64,000 bases of DNA from Blasia pusilla (GCA_050084515.1 CM114272.1:59024001-59088000), one strand, 5' to 3'; positions 44,501-56,422 are shown, counted from the first letter of the stretch. The notes: a model not told the origin generated them from the sequence alone. Made by a program: numbers and translations.

Positions 44501-46830
44501 TGAAAGCTTCATCTATCTGTCATTCAATAGGGCTGAATATAAAAGTCGTACGTCGGGGATGTGTGAAGTTTGAAGTCGCTTTTTCATCGTTCACCATAGT
44601 GAGAGAATACAGAGCAGTACCTTTTTCATCCACCCGTACACACTGCGCACCAACCGATGCTCCATAAATAAATAAATGAAAGAAGCCTTTGGCGATTGAC
44701 CTGGTATCCGACGTTGTACCGTATGTGTGCTGTTAAAAAAATGGTGCCTCGGCAGTCTCGGATAGTGACAACTCCAAGTTCACGCTAAAGGTGGTCGTTG
44801 CGGTCTCGGGGAACTAGATTGATCCAGGTGGAGCACGTACTCCCTCGGACTTCTCATGGAAACTCCCTTAGATCCTTCCGAGGAAACTCCCCTCTACGGG
44901 AACTTCTCTAGATCTAAGAGCCGAAATTTGGGTCCCGTTCCAATCACGGTATAATTACCCTCAGCTACCGAGTTCCAAACATATTTCCACCCTTTCTCGA
45001 TTCCACGTCGTGCAAATGAAGAATCATATCCCTTTTCTCCCCTTTCCACCACGGGCGGCTCGATGTCCAACATTGGACAGATAGAGTTAACTCTCTCGTC
45101 GAATCGATTGGCCTTCATTAAACCTTTCCCTACATTCCACCGTTGGAGCTCGGGCTGCTACGGAGGTCTAGGGGTTTGTCTCCTCTTGCGTTTTCATTAA
45201 TTATCGTTTAAGGTGAGATGACTGACTGCACGGGATACCATTGTACCGGTCATAGTGACGGGCGGAGATATGGAAGACGAACATCTTTTTCATTTTTCTC
45301 CAGTCGAAGCTGATGATCATGGAGCGACGTACATCCGATGGAAAAGCCACCGGTGGAATCCCGCAACTGGCATTCGAGTAGGGCGCGGTGTGTTCCGGGG
45401 TCTGGAACCGGGTCAGCGCTCAAGATCCCCCCATGTCAGTCCAGCGGAACCTTCCATGCACCGAATTTTGGGGGGTTGTCCCGAAAGAGGATGCCGATCC
45501 TCCTTCACGCAGACACTCGCCGACTGTACAACTAATCCGGAAACGATCAGCATCGACCTCCGTCATTTGCGTGACCGAGCGCGCAAGGGAGGGCGCAGGG
45601 ATGTCTGTCGGTCTGTTCGAACATTGCGAGTTAGCACACGTCGACTTAGATATTCGCGCTCTCTTCTACTTTCTCCTCCCGCGCTCCCGCTCACGACCTC
45701 GTCAATAATCAGACCTGCTTACGAACACCGTTCAGACTCCTAAGATCTCCCCACACACACATGGAGGTAGGGAGCGAGCTCTCATCTACTTCGTCCCCCT
45801 CACCTACCTACCGTTTGGTAGAGACGTACAGTGGCGTCGGGCCCAGCCAGCCAGAGAGAGGGTCAAAGATCCGTCTGCATAGATAGAGGGATAGATAGCG
45901 AGTCTTGCACCGATCTGATAGAGTACGGGTCCGAATCTGAGAACCACCATCGCCGGGAAAAGAGAGGTCGCCACTGCCGCTCTGGTCCAATCCGCATCGC
46001 GCACTCTTCTTCACGTCGACTCGGTTGTTTCCACTTTGAATACTTGTCAAACGATAGTTTAATAATCCTTTTTCTCCTTGCGCTGTCCGCATCGATCCCT
46101 TCATTCACTCTCTCATTCTCTCTTTCGTCCACAGATTCCTCAACGTTTGTCTGTCGGGGGCAGCTACTCTCCCCCAAACGTCGATCGTACTCAACTCGTC
46201 AGCTTTGACATTCACTCATTGACGCATCCATCGATCCCTTCCTTCACTCATTCGCTCGCTCCCTCCCTCCCTCTCTAACATCGGGTAGTGGCGGATGCGG
46301 GAACTCGCGCGAAATCGTCGGCTGGATCGAGCGCTCTGCAGTGCAGCCCTAAGAGCATGACTGTCGGCTGGACTCGCCACTCGGTCAACGCAGCAACCTT
46401 AAATTATGATTTTACGACGCCGGATGGATATACTCATCCCTCCGCTAGCTCGACCCGAGAACATGGGAAGAAGCATCCGGCGCATGAATATTCAAACAAT
46501 CACAATTGCATGCAACCGTTCCTTCCACTTGGAACTTCGCCGCAGGAGAGCTTGGCATGAACCTTCCCGGAGGGAGGAGGAGAGCTCGAGAGCAAACAGG
46601 GAAAAGAAAAAAGGAGGATAATGTCAAAACATAAACGGACAAAAGACTGCTTTTCGTCGAAAGGAAGGGGAGTTGCATGATAGAGTGGAAAAGAAATAAG
46701 AGAGTAAAAGACACTATGCTTCCACCGATCTATGCACTTGCTTCGCCTGGGAGGAAGGAAGGAGAACAAGTGTGGAAGAGTCCTGTCCGAGACAAGAATT
46801 CAGGCGGTGGGGTTATCAAGGGTTAGGTTA
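41500..46830. other. Large CpG-rich segment without recognised gene or element
   Basis: Over 5 kb with GC near 50% and frequent CpG, bounded by AT-rich DNA. Open frames occur on both strands and overlap (43077-43445 +, 43946-44512 -, 45255-45743 +, 45831-46208 +). None has a recognisable domain, and their mutual overlap is what low stop density produces. CT-rich runs (46060-46280) with repeated CATCGATCCCTTC and a TTATATAC at about 43613 could belong to promoters or 5' leaders. A foldback with 14-bp arms lies at 42794-42825. Candidate low-copy or formerly genic DNA. Confidence 0.45.
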
Positions 46831-48265
46831 GGGCAACCACTTAATTTCGGAGTTATGGGCATGGCCCTAATACGCTAAAAATAATCCTAAAGAAGTCAAT
46901 ATCTCTTTTGATTATTTTGTTATTAGGTGCACTAGTTAGCATTCTACTTAGCAAAATGCTCTTTTTATGTAAAATTATTTTTCAATTCGAAATTGAAATC
47001 TAATTTTTTTATTTTTTTTATTTTTAAAGAGTTATAAGTCACTTTTAAATAATATCCACCTCCTCTAAATAATAGTTATTTTTCCTTTTCTCACCAAAGT
47101 AACATCCACTCATAAATTCTTGATTAATTTTAATTAATGAAATCATTTCCCTTTTCCATTCAAAACATTTTTCTTTCCCAAAATATCAAATGTGAATTAA
47201 CATTTATTTATTTTTAAATAATCAAAATTTAAAGATAACTTTCATTTTCTTAAACTTAGAAGAGTAATATCATTAAACTTCTAATTAATTCCACTCTTGA
47301 ATTAAAATTTAAATGATAACCCTATCCCCTAAATAATTCCATCCTTCAATAAAATTTAAATAATATCTACTCCTTCTCCATTAAAATTCACTTTCCCTTC
47401 CAATCAAAGATAAATTAAGGGACAAAATCATAATTTTTTTGCTCTTTTTCAAATTATCTTCTCTTTTTTTTTATACACCTAGAATCACCCGTTATAATAG
47501 AAATTAATATTAATTAGGGAATTAATCTATTTTCCTATTCCACTAAAATTCAGTCTCTTTACAAATCTAATGTGACTCAAGGGAAAAAAAACCATTTTGC
47601 TCTTTTGTCTTATTATCCCACTATTTTTTCTTATTATATATATAGAGTCCATAAAGTGTTCCGGTTCGATTTGAGGTTTACATGATATTAATGAACTCTC
47701 AAAATTATCAAGTATTTTTAAAAAAATTAATTTCAAGCAATTTTATTGGTTCAGAGCAATCTTATTGGCTGAAAGAATCAAGAGGACATTTTCAACAATT
47801 TGTAAAATGAAGGGGAACTCCCCAATAATAATCTAGATTTTATAATTTAAATTTGATATTGATAACTCGTTTTTTTGTAAAAAAATTTGATCCAAGTTAT
47901 TAAAAAAAAGATAATGCATCAAGGAACACCTTACTAGTGTTTCTAAGAGATAGGACTCCCACTTGGCATAAAAGCTTTGAGGATTACTACTAATGTTGTT
48001 ATAAGTGATGTTCAAGGTTGCTCACAAACAAAGTCGAAAGAGTGAGATGTAAGAAACTAACATACTGAACACACGGAAAATTCATGGGAACATATCTAGT
48101 TAGTTTTGTTTTTTAAATGGCATCTTTCATATGAGATTTAATGTTTGAATACTAAAAGAAAATGATGTTTCAAACATGATTCCACTTAGGTATGAATAAG
48201 TAATGCTCTCAATGCGCCTTTCAAACATGATTCAACGCATGTCGTGTCTAGTCGGAACCGGCCCG
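46831..48265. other. AT-rich spacer
   Basis: Very AT-rich with poly-A/T runs and no coding sequence. The stretch 47755-47835 (CTTATTGGCTGAAAGAATCAAGAGGAC...CTCCCCAATAATAAT) resembles 10435-10545 and may be a second copy of the same repeat. Confidence 0.45.
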
Positions 48266-48870
48266 CTCCAACGGTGTAGAGATTGGCTTACAAGCCATCA
48301 TATCATATTTTGAAAGCATGTGAAGAGCATATTATCGTTGTAATAACCACATGCCCTCTCCAACCTTGATAAACTCAACCCCAAGGAAGTACTTGAGTTC
48401 TCTCAAGTCCTTCGTATCAAATTCTGACTCTAACTTTAGCTTGACTTATTGTAACATATCCTCATTACTCCCAATAATCAAGAATATACAACACAATGAA
48501 TACTATAAGATTTGATCCTCTGAAGACATATAACGAGGAGTGAGATCACATACCCGAAAGCCCAATTCTTGTACTAGGCGGCCATCTTTGCAAAAGGCTA
48601 AATGTCTCCTCATAATCAATGTCATATTGTTGTGCATAGCCCTTGCCTACCAATCAGGCTTTATAACTATTTATTGTACCATCTTGATAGCGCTTGACAT
48701 TGTAAACCCATTTGTAACCAATAGCTTCTTTACCGGTAGGTATATTAACGAGCTCCCATGTCTATTGATGTCCTAATGCAGCAAGCTCTTCCTCCATAGC
48801 TTCAATCTGTTCAACCTTGCTTACAACTTCTTCAAAATAACTCGGATCTTGTTCTTAAAGGATAGTCATC
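48266..48870 (-). pseudogene. copia reverse transcriptase fragments, copy 1
   Basis: Homologous to two parts of copia copy 2's RT that are not adjacent there. Its 48266-48560 resembles 57120-57430. Its 48575-48860 resembles 57670-57960 (ISCKWIYKIK-like and LPHMxSSLHEV-like regions). The middle of RT between them is deleted. Coding frames are broken throughout. Confidence 0.75.
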
Positions 48871-50160
48871 ATGTATCCATGATGTGTCGCAAGGAATTCT
48901 TTGTTTATGAATTTGTGCATAAGATGTGTGACTGTACTTAATCTACAAGTTGTTGTTCAAAGGCGGATGCCTCTGACACTTGACTCGAGCTCTAACTAGT
49001 GTCAACAAACTGAATACGTACTCTTTCCGTCTATGGACTGGCGGATTTACCTGATGAATCTAGGACCTCTCTTAATCTTGCTCTAGTACTTCGGGAATTT
49101 AATTTGTAGGCAATATTTGTTGGTTTACAGTCATATTCTCCCCCTCAACAAACGAGTTTAATGATGGAATAGACTCAGATAGAGCATACCATGACTTTAG
49201 CTCATCAAAGACAATATCGCGACTAATAATAAGTTGCCTAGATGATGGAATGTAGCACTTATATCCCTTACTTCCATCAATCTAGCCAATGAAGATACAT
49301 CTTTCAGATTTAGGGTCTAATTTGTTACGTCTTTCAAAAGGAACATGAGCATAACAAATACATAGTAAACCTGATTTCTCTTCACCTAAAGAGAAATCAG
49401 GTTTACTTCCTATGAAGACATCGAATGGATTCTAATCATGAACTCCTGTTATTGGAGTTCGGTTGATTAAGAAGAATGTGCACACTACAGCCTCTATCCA
49501 ATACACCTTAGGCATGTTCTTCTTATTCGGCATAGCACCTGCCGTCTCAAAACTATGTCAATTCTTCCTCTCAGCCACTCCATTTTATTGTGGAGTGTAA
49601 CAGAAAGTCACTTAAGATTGGATGTCATTCTAACTTAAGTTGTCATCAAACTCTGTTGAAAGATACTCTCGTCCTCCATCACAACAAAATTTCACAATGT
49701 GTTTTCAATTCTACTTCTCTATTAGAACTCTGAATGTTTGGAACACTAAGAATACCTCTCACTTGCCTTTCAGAAAGTATACCCATATATACCTAGAGAA
49801 GTCATCAATAAATGAAACAAAGTAGTGCCACCACTAAAGCTATGTTGTGATATGTGCACACATCATTGTGAATCAACTCCAATATCTTGGATGTTCTTCC
49901 ACCTTGCTTTGGAAATGGAAATCTAGCTTGTTTTCCAAATTGGCGAAGAGGGCATATCTCTAATATAATAGTACTCACTAATTTATGAAGTCCTATCACT
50001 TGATTAAATGATGAAAGACTCTATAATCTTTGAAGATTCATATGCGCAATTCTCTTACGAAACACATTTAGATCTGTGGTTTATTTGCCAGTTTGATCAT
50101 ACATTGTTATTTGAATCTCTGGCATAGAAATATATAATTTCAAAATTGTGCCAAATCTAG
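48870..50160 (-). pseudogene. copia GAG-pre-integrase and integrase, copy 1
   Basis: The pre-integrase block (NLQRL, then LRQFGKQARFPFPKQGGRTS, 49805-50080) carries the end of the HHCC zinc region. Integrase follows with the final D and E region, read with stops: DGGREYLSTEFD near 49640-49670 and PQ-stop-NGVAERKN near 49565-49600. The LINRTPITGVHD stretch is at about 49430-49480. A 19-bp inverted duplication (49364-49407) lies just after. Copy 2 has lost about 410 bp here, so copy 1 is the only witness of the integrase core. Confidence 0.75.
49364..49407. repeat. Perfect 19-bp inverted duplication
   Basis: AGTAAACCTGATTTCTCTT (49364-49382), 6-base loop, then its complement (49389-49407). It sits inside copia coding sequence where only one arm should exist. 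Confidence 0.9.
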
Positions 50161-50183
50161 TTTCTTTGGCTATCATAGTCTGG

Positions 50184-51005
50184 TCATCCATTATTTTCAA
50201 TGAAACAACCATCTATGTTAAACTTCACTTGATAATTATTTTCTACTATCTGTCTTATAGAGCTCAAGTTTTTTGCAATGCTAGGAACACGGAGAACATT
50301 TCCAAGAGCACAAAGATCATTAGATACTATTGAAACTTTATCGGTATACGTGATATGATATTGAGTATCATCTCTTGTGAACACTATTGCAGGATCTTTC
50401 ACCTGCTCCATACTACTTAACCATTTAGCTTGTGAGGTCATATGATTTGATGCATTAGAGTCGATGTACCAATATGTTGTTGAGACTTTCTTTACCATCG
50501 CTCCCATATGATGAGTTATGACCAGGAGATGCTCGGTTTGTAAATGTTGTTGTTCTTGATATTGCCCTTGGTGTTGTTGCTCCACAAAGTTTTATTGTTG
50601 TAAGGCTCTCGTTCTCATATTTTCCTCCTTCTTGAAGAAAAAATTTGCATCGTGATTTTTTATTGCATAGTAATTGCAAGATCCAAGGACCCTTCTTTGT
50701 TGATCTTGATCCCAACGGTTTCCACCATCACCACCTGGTGATTGTGTCTGGTACTGATTTGTAATTGATTGAGTGACGTTGTGTTGAGCGTCTCTTCCTC
50801 CATATACTTGATATCCACTACGACCACAGAAGCTTCTACCACAACCTTTGCCTCTGTTTGATCCATTACCTATAAATGGCGCACTCTCTTGCATATTAGA
50901 CAAGCTACTTTTGCCTACAAGGCGCATCTTCTCATTGATTAACATTGAAACTAACTTTTGAAAGATTGGATACTTCCCTCCAATTTCTCTATGTAGAGAT
51001 ATCAC
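50184..51005 (-). pseudogene. copia gag C-terminus and protease, copy 1
   Basis: Gag reads IGGKYPIFQKLVSMLINEKM, a basic Gly/Arg stretch, and a damaged knuckle (CNYYAIKNHDANFFFKKEE, where CX2CX4HX4C would stand). In the next frame the protease reads YWYIDSNASNHMTSQ, with D-S-(G to N)-A at the active site. It continues DDTQYHITYTDKVSI, then GNVLRVPSIAKNL and VENNYQVKFNIDGCF, as in plant copia proteases. Gag, in the minus frame 50592-51005, and protease, 50184-50585, are separated by a frame change. Confidence 0.85.
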
Positions 51006-51127
51006 ATGGTGTTTGCAAACTTAATGGTACAATCTGTAAGAGATCTTAGTATTCTTGTTAAGTTCCTTACATAGGTTTGATAGAATTGGACTGATACAAT
51101 GAATCTTCCGATCCCTTTCATTATGGT

Positions 51128-52080
51128 GGGAGATTTCTATTTATAAATAGCTTTGAATCTCTTTATTTTAGGAGTGATTCTATCTGCATTGATCATATGA
51201 TCAAAAAACTTAATCTTCCTCAAGCCTAATTCATTCTTACCCATATTGCCATATAGCTTGTTTTCCCTTAGTGTTGAAAAAAATGTCTCCAAGTATCGGG
51301 TCTTTCCTTCGTCCTCAGGCCTTACACCAAGCCCATAATTCCGGGTGTACCCGGGCGAGGATACAGTAATGAACGGATAAAAATCGATCAAAGCGAGACA
51401 CTCGACCAAAGGGGAGAGGTAAAATTGGTGGGGTTATATTCACGGATTCTCTCAGGAAGCAGACGGAAGCTTGAGAATAGTCTTAAAGTATCAGTTTCTC
51501 ATCTAGTGACTTCAAACTAGATCAATATGTCATCAATTTAGATGATGACATATTCATCCATTTCCCTGTAAAAGATGGAGTTCATCAAATATGGTGAATA
51601 TTGAAAGCCTATTACAAAAATTGAAAGGATCACTAAAAACTCCAAGAAACAATATCTTATCGTGTACTTGGTCTTCTTCACATTCGCCTCTGCTTTGTGA
51701 ATATGAAGATATTCTTAGCACTTGAAAACCTATCAAAGAGATCATCTATCCCTAAAAGAGGGTAATTAGTCCACATCGTCACTTTCGTGAGTGCCCGATA
51801 GTCAACATATAGTCTCAACTTCTCATCCTTCTTGTTTGCGAACAATTTTGGTGCTCCATAAGATGACTAAATGGTTTGAATATACTCCTCCTCCAAAACC
51901 TCGTTCAATTTCTTCTTCAACTTTGCAAGTTACACCTAATTGAGTTTAGATAGACCTTTCAAAGGCAATTGAGAACTTGGTATTAACCTCATCTTAATCA
52001 TTGGAATTGATTGACTTCCCTCCTTGGCAATAATTCATTTGGAAGCTCATTCTTCAAGATACCCCTAAATTCCTAAATCT
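51128..52080 (-). pseudogene. Ty3/gypsy reverse transcriptase (another lineage), minus strand
   Basis: Read on the minus strand: LKNELPNELLPRREVNQ (about 52010-52060, the pre-RT block), then SYGAPKLFANKKDEKLRLYV and DYRALTKVT (about 51800-51880), LFDRFSSAKN, the palm I-D-D in a damaged Y-I-D-D-I-L context (about 51530-51550), and RYLETFFSTLRENKLYGN then FDHMINADRITP (51137-51300). This is a standard gypsy RT of the chromovirus-like type, distinct from the PHD family and element D. A ~186-bp insertion splits it at 51301-51486. Confidence 0.85.
51301..51486. mobile_element. Short CpG-rich insertion in gypsy RT
   Basis: The RT reading is interrupted between the palm motif and RYLETFFSTL. AAGTATC flanks both sides (51294-51300 and about 51487-51493). 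The insert is much richer in CpG than its host (for example CCGGGTGTACCCGGGCG). No terminal inverted repeats are obvious. Confidence 0.5.
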
Positions 52081-52628
52081 CTCTCCAAATTATTTCAGGA
52101 AGTACATATGATTGGAATTGATTCTTCATCTCTAAATGCCTTGTTTGTAGTCTCTACTTGACCTAACAAGCAGAGAAATTTTTGTGTGCCTACTCCTCTT
52201 GAATGTTGGTTCCATGTATAGCGGAAGCTTAGATGTAGTAGCCTCATCACGCTCCCCTTACTAATTTGCACCCAAACACACTCTCACATTAGTTATTGTT
52301 TGGATCAACCAATCTTGCCTCTCCCAAGTTGTGAACTCGGGCTATCCTTCAAGCTCAACATATCTAAGCGGGGTCATATACCAACCTAACCCCTCACTCC
52401 CCAACTTAAGCAAGTCCTTCAAGACTTGGGACAAACTTTCTTGATAGTCTAGGAACATAAAATGGTGTTAACACACTTGGCGATCTCGAGTGTCCAATGG
52501 ACCTCGAATGAGTCTCTAGTGAGGACCTAATATTTGAGTTACGGGTGAAGGCCCAATGTTGATATCCATAATTAATCCCCTTGGACGTGGCTTGGTGTCC
52601 ACACCTTAAAGCCAACCTCCCGATCTAT
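52081..52628. other. Spacer upstream of the minus-strand gypsy RT
   Basis: Could include decayed protease or gag of that element, or an LTR. No motif was confirmed. It contains ordinary mixed sequence up to the start of repeat X. Confidence 0.35.
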
Positions 52629-53215
52629 CTTGTGCCCTTGGTTCATCCCTATGGTTCCCCAAGGTGCGGTTTGGGTGCCAAAATCCCTTGGAGATCCTCC
52701 CACTTCTATATAGTTCTAGAGATTTCCATCCGCTTCCTACCTTTTGGGAAAGTCCTCTTGGGCCGCTCCTTGTGGCCTTCAATCCAACTACTATTCTAAT
52801 AGTTTAGGGGTGGTTTCTCGATCTCTGCTCACACATTTTTGGGAATCATAAGTACGTTGGAATCATCTTCTTATAAACTTTCCAACGCCGCTTATTCATC
52901 CCAAAAAAAATCTTGGGTCTATCCATTATGACCTCAAATACGGAGAATCCCCAAATTCTTAGTCAAATTGCAATCCCATTGGCGTCCAACCCTTGTGGGA
53001 CTTGAGCTCCTCTTAAATCTTGCTTGAAATTTGGTCTTGTTCTACTAGATAACAAACATCATCACTTGAGATGCCTAACAAGGCTTGCGTCTCACTTCTA
53101 CAACTCTCGTCTCATTTGAGAAACTCTACACACTTTCATCCTAGTGCATGTGAGCTTGCTAGAGTTCTGATGTTTTGCATTGGTGCAAGTTTGGCCATAA
53201 GGATCGTAACTCTTA
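52629..53215. repeat. Dispersed repeat X, copy 2
   Basis: Matches 13233-13810 throughout, same orientation (GTGCCCTTGGTTCATCC to CATCCTAGTGCATGTGAG). It lies between two unrelated retroelement fragments, so it moved independently of both. Confidence 0.7.
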
Positions 53216-53254
53216 TCCCTCTGTATATGTTATGCCCTCATGAATGCAAACCTT

Positions 53255-54640
53255 TGAATGAAAATGGATCAAAGAAAGACAGAGTTCGTAATATAAGCTT
53301 CCATGGTAGTGGTGGATATGAGCCATATGGAGAAAAAGGCACTCAACATAACTTCAGTCAGTCAATTATGAGTCACTCCTAGATACAAGCACAAGGTGAT
53401 GATGGTAGAAACTGTTGGGGTTGAAGTCAATAATAGAGGATCTCTGGATCTTGGAATTATTTTGAGACAAAGGGTCACTTTGCAAAGTATGTTCAAGAAG
53501 AAGGCAGATATACGAATGAAAGTCTTACAACAACAAAGCTATATGGAGCAACAACACCAAATGTAGTATCAAGAACAAAAACACTCACAAACTTAACGTC
53601 TTTTAGCCATAACTCATCATATAGGAGCAACGGTCAAGAAAACTTCTATAAGAGATAGTATATTGATTCTAGTGCGTCAAATCACGTGATCTCATAAGCT
53701 AAATAATTCACTAGTATGGAGCTTGTGAAAGATCTTATGATAGTACTTACACGAGATGATACGCAATATCATATTAGGCATGCCTGTAAAGTAGGGTTAT
53801 GAGAAGTCTTAGACTTTTTAGTTAAATTTTTCAATCCATTGTCAAGAAGTCTTAGATCATTTATTCAATCTACTAACACTAATTAGAGCTCAAGTCAGAT
53901 GTGAGAGATATCCGTCTCTGAATAATAACTTTGAAGGTCAAGTAGAGTCACACATTCATATATTCATAAATGAAGGATTTCTTGCAACATATCATCCACG
54001 TATGATGACTTCCCTTTAAGGACATGAACCATGTTGTTTTGAAGAAGTTGCATTTAAGGTTGAATGGATTGAAGATATGGAGGAAGAGCTTTGTGTATTA
54101 AGACATCAACAAACGTGGGAGCTGGTTGATATGCCTTTTGGTTAGGAAGCTATTGATTGAAGATGGATTTACAAGATCATATGCAATCAAGAAAGTATCG
54201 TTAATAGATATAAATCGAGGTTCATAGCCAAGGGTTATGCACAACAGTATGGTATCAACTATAAGGAGATATTTAGCCATGTTGTAAAGATGATAATTAT
54301 GAGAATAATTGCAATGAGTAATAAGTGGAGACCACGTCACATGGATGTCAAGAATAACTTCTTGAGTGGAGATTTGTATGAAGAGATATACATGGCTCAA
54401 CCATATGGATATGAGCATCCATAGTTTCCAGTCCGCGTATGCAAATTAAGGAAAGCTATATATGAGCTTAAGAAAGCTCCAAGAGCAACCTCTAGCAAGA
54501 TTACATTTGTCCTACGAGAGTTTGGCTGTAGGATTTATGATTTTGATTCCCCGCTATATGTCTTAAGAGAATAAGGCCATACGGTTATTATCATATCGTA
54601 TATTGATGATAGTAAAATGACAAATGAGATGATTTTAAGA
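53255..54640 (+). pseudogene. Ty1/copia retrotransposon, copy 3 (plus strand), integrase deleted
   Basis: The only copia copy on the plus strand. Gag/protease part 53260-53790: YEPYGEKGTQHNFSQSI, the CGIILRQRVTLQSM-like knuckle region and a YIDSSASNHV-like protease site near 53655-53690. A jump at about 53800-53990 skips pre-integrase and integrase. The RT part at 54060-54640 has WIYKI, VNRYKSRFIAKGYAQQYGIN, HMDVKNNFLSGDLYEEIYMA, PRATSSKITFVLREFG and a damaged YIDD at about 54599-54612. Stops are frequent. It ends in AT-rich sequence with no LTR. Confidence 0.82.
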
Positions 54641-54969
54641 TGAGGTTTAACAAAAATATTTCAAATAAAATTTTTGGTATGAAAATTTTGAAAAAAACAT
54701 TGCAAAATAATTGGATTTTCAATTTTGAGATATTAAAAAAAGATGTATCATATCAGATGGATGTCCATAGGAAAATTTGGGATCAAATATTTTGTAAGTA
54801 TTTAAATTGAATAAAATGCATAATATTTGGTTTATGCAATGCAAAACCTTGATTTCAAGTAATTTTCCTATTTTGGGGCTTGGCTTAATTTTTCTTTTTA
54901 GAAAGAGACCCTTCACATGTTATTGTAGGTTATGGTAGATAAACTCACCTATGTGCACATATCACCAAG
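54641..54969. other. AT-rich stretch, nothing recognised
   Basis: AT-rich DNA separating the plus-strand copia copy from the minus-strand copia leader. No coding sequence or repeat border was fixed here. Confidence 0.4.
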
Positions 54970-55064
54970 GAGAATATCATGGGTTACCTCTATCATGAGA
55001 ATATCATGGGTTACCTCTATCATGAGAATATCATAGGAGACCTCTATCATAGAGATAGAGGTCT
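54970..55064. repeat. Three 27-bp tandem repeats ending in a hairpin
   Basis: GAGAATATCATGGGTTACC... repeats at 54970, 54997 and 55024. The third leads into AGACCTCTATC (55038-55048), a 5-base loop and GATAGAGGTCT (55054-55064), a perfect 11-bp stem. Confidence 0.9.
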
Positions 55065-55678
55065 GAGGCTCCATAGTTCTTAACCCATGAGAAATTTTTT
55101 CATTCGAAACTTCCAAACATTGTGATTCTGCTTATCTAGCATCTGGCCTGTGATTCTTATTGAGGAATATTCCATGAAGAACGCATTTATCCGCAAAAAT
55201 ATAATTTCAGACTCTCCACTACTCTAATTGAAGCATAGACCACTCCTAAACAAAAATTCATGTGAAATTTGACAAAATTGATCAACTATATGGAAGAAAT
55301 AGTGGAAATTAGCTTGTAAAGAGTGCAAACTGCACAACTTTGTTTCATTAATTATACTCTCCTACACTGAAATTGCTATTGCAAGAGCTCATAATATCAC
55401 AATCAAATGATTTTGGATGTGTTGGAATGCTCTCAGTGAGCTCTACAAGACCTAGATTGCTAAATTCATTGGGAAACTTCTAAAAAACTCCTCCAAAGTT
55501 TTGTCACCGTCAGAGCTCTATTTGAAATCTTTTGCCACTAAGCTCTCAATGAAATTTCCGGCTTCCAAACTGAAAATTTTTCCTTCTTTTTTCTCTCTTC
55601 TCTTGTCAAACATCAAGAATTTCAAGTGTTGGTCTCCTATTGCTCTGATATCATGTAGAAAATTGCTAAAGAAGCATA
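55065..55678 (-). pseudogene. 5' leader and gag start of copia copy 4, with primer-binding site
   Basis: Matches 60105-60740 of copia copy 2. On the minus strand the leader begins at the LTR edge (55679). It has a slightly mutated primer-binding site (plus strand CTCTGATATCATG at about 55646-55658, against the tRNA-Met complement CTCTGATACCATG), then the first gag codons around LRKNFSWVKNYG-like sequence near 55075-55100, where the copy ends. The rest of the element is missing. Confidence 0.75.
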
Positions 55679-55914
55679 ATTTAGGGAATACGACTCTCAC
55701 ACTCACACAACATTGTCTCAATTATATAGGGTATGTACAAGCAACCCTAACCCTAATCCTAACCATAGTCTTGAGTTAGACTAACTATAATTAACTAACC
55801 TTAGTTAAGATAATCACGCTTAACTGACTAACCAAGATTAAGCTTCCCTACTTCTTGTGAGTACCAAATATAGCACTTTTGATGTCCGATGAGCTTGACC
55901 ATAACTTAGTCTTC
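55679..55914 (-). repeat. Copia LTR (copy 4)
   Basis: Matches the LTR at 56125-56406 over most of its length. It contains AACCCTAACCCTAATCCTAACC, TTAACTGACTAACCAAGATT and CAAATATAGCA. It lacks about 45 bp present in the other LTR (the CATAGAGAACAAAATTTGC region). It ends AGTCTTCAA. Confidence 0.8.
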
Positions 55915-56124
55915 AATAATAGGACCCAAGGTCAAGATCTCTTCCTAGGTTAGCAAGGAGGAGTGGATGTTAAACTTTATCATGATCTCCAATAAAGAAA
56001 TTAAAATCAACTCTCATTCTCAAGCCAAATGCACTATTATGGTGAGAGACTTGGGTTACATACACATAAGGCAAGGATGATCATAGCTTTATTGCCTCAT
56101 AGAAGGAAGCTAAAAATGCATAAC

Positions 56125-56406
56125 TGTTGGGAAAAGGCTCTCACACTCACACAACACCATAGAGAACAAAATTTGCAATGAAAGAATGAGTGGAGGCTTG
56201 TCCCCTTCTCAATTCTATAGGATATGTACAAGCAACCCTAATCCTAACCTTAACCATAGTCTCAAGTTAGACTAATTATGATTAACTAACCCTAGTTAAG
56301 ATAATCGGGCTTAACTGACTAACCAAGATTAAGCTTCCCTACTTCGTGTGAGTACCAAATATAGCAATTCAGATGTCTCATGAGCTTGACGGTAACTCAA
56401 TCTTCA
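56125..56406 (-). repeat. Copia LTR (3' LTR of copy 2)
   Basis: 282 bp, TG...CA bounded: TGTTGGGAAAAGGCTCTCAC to ACTCAATCTTCA on the plus strand. The adjoining ATACTCCCCCTCAAGC (56407-56422) is the polypurine tract read from the other strand, which fixes this as the 3' LTR of the minus-strand element. It contains AACCCTAATCCTAACCTTAACC. Confidence 0.88.
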
Positions 56407-56422
56407 ATACTCCCCCTCAAGC

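Larger units (their letters stand above)
48266..51010 (-). mobile_element. Ty1/copia retrotransposon, copy 1 (decayed, truncated both ends)
   Basis: Minus-strand order from high to low coordinates: gag end with zinc knuckle (50590-51005), protease (50184-50590), GAG-pre-integrase (49805-50160), integrase (49100-49800) and RT pieces (48266-48870). The order protease-integrase-RT defines Ty1/copia. No LTR is attached at either end. The gag side abuts an unrelated gypsy RT at about 51010-51128. RNase H is absent. Confidence 0.88.

Noticed and set aside
43077-46208. Several 90-190 codon frames in the CpG-rich segment as candidate genes
   Set aside because: They overlap each other on both strands and none has a recognisable domain. 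The high GC lowers stop frequency enough to explain them.
46816-46830. Interstitial telomere (GGGTTAGGTTAGGG)
   Set aside because: Only about two units, not of the plant TTTAGGG type, and without flanking repeats.
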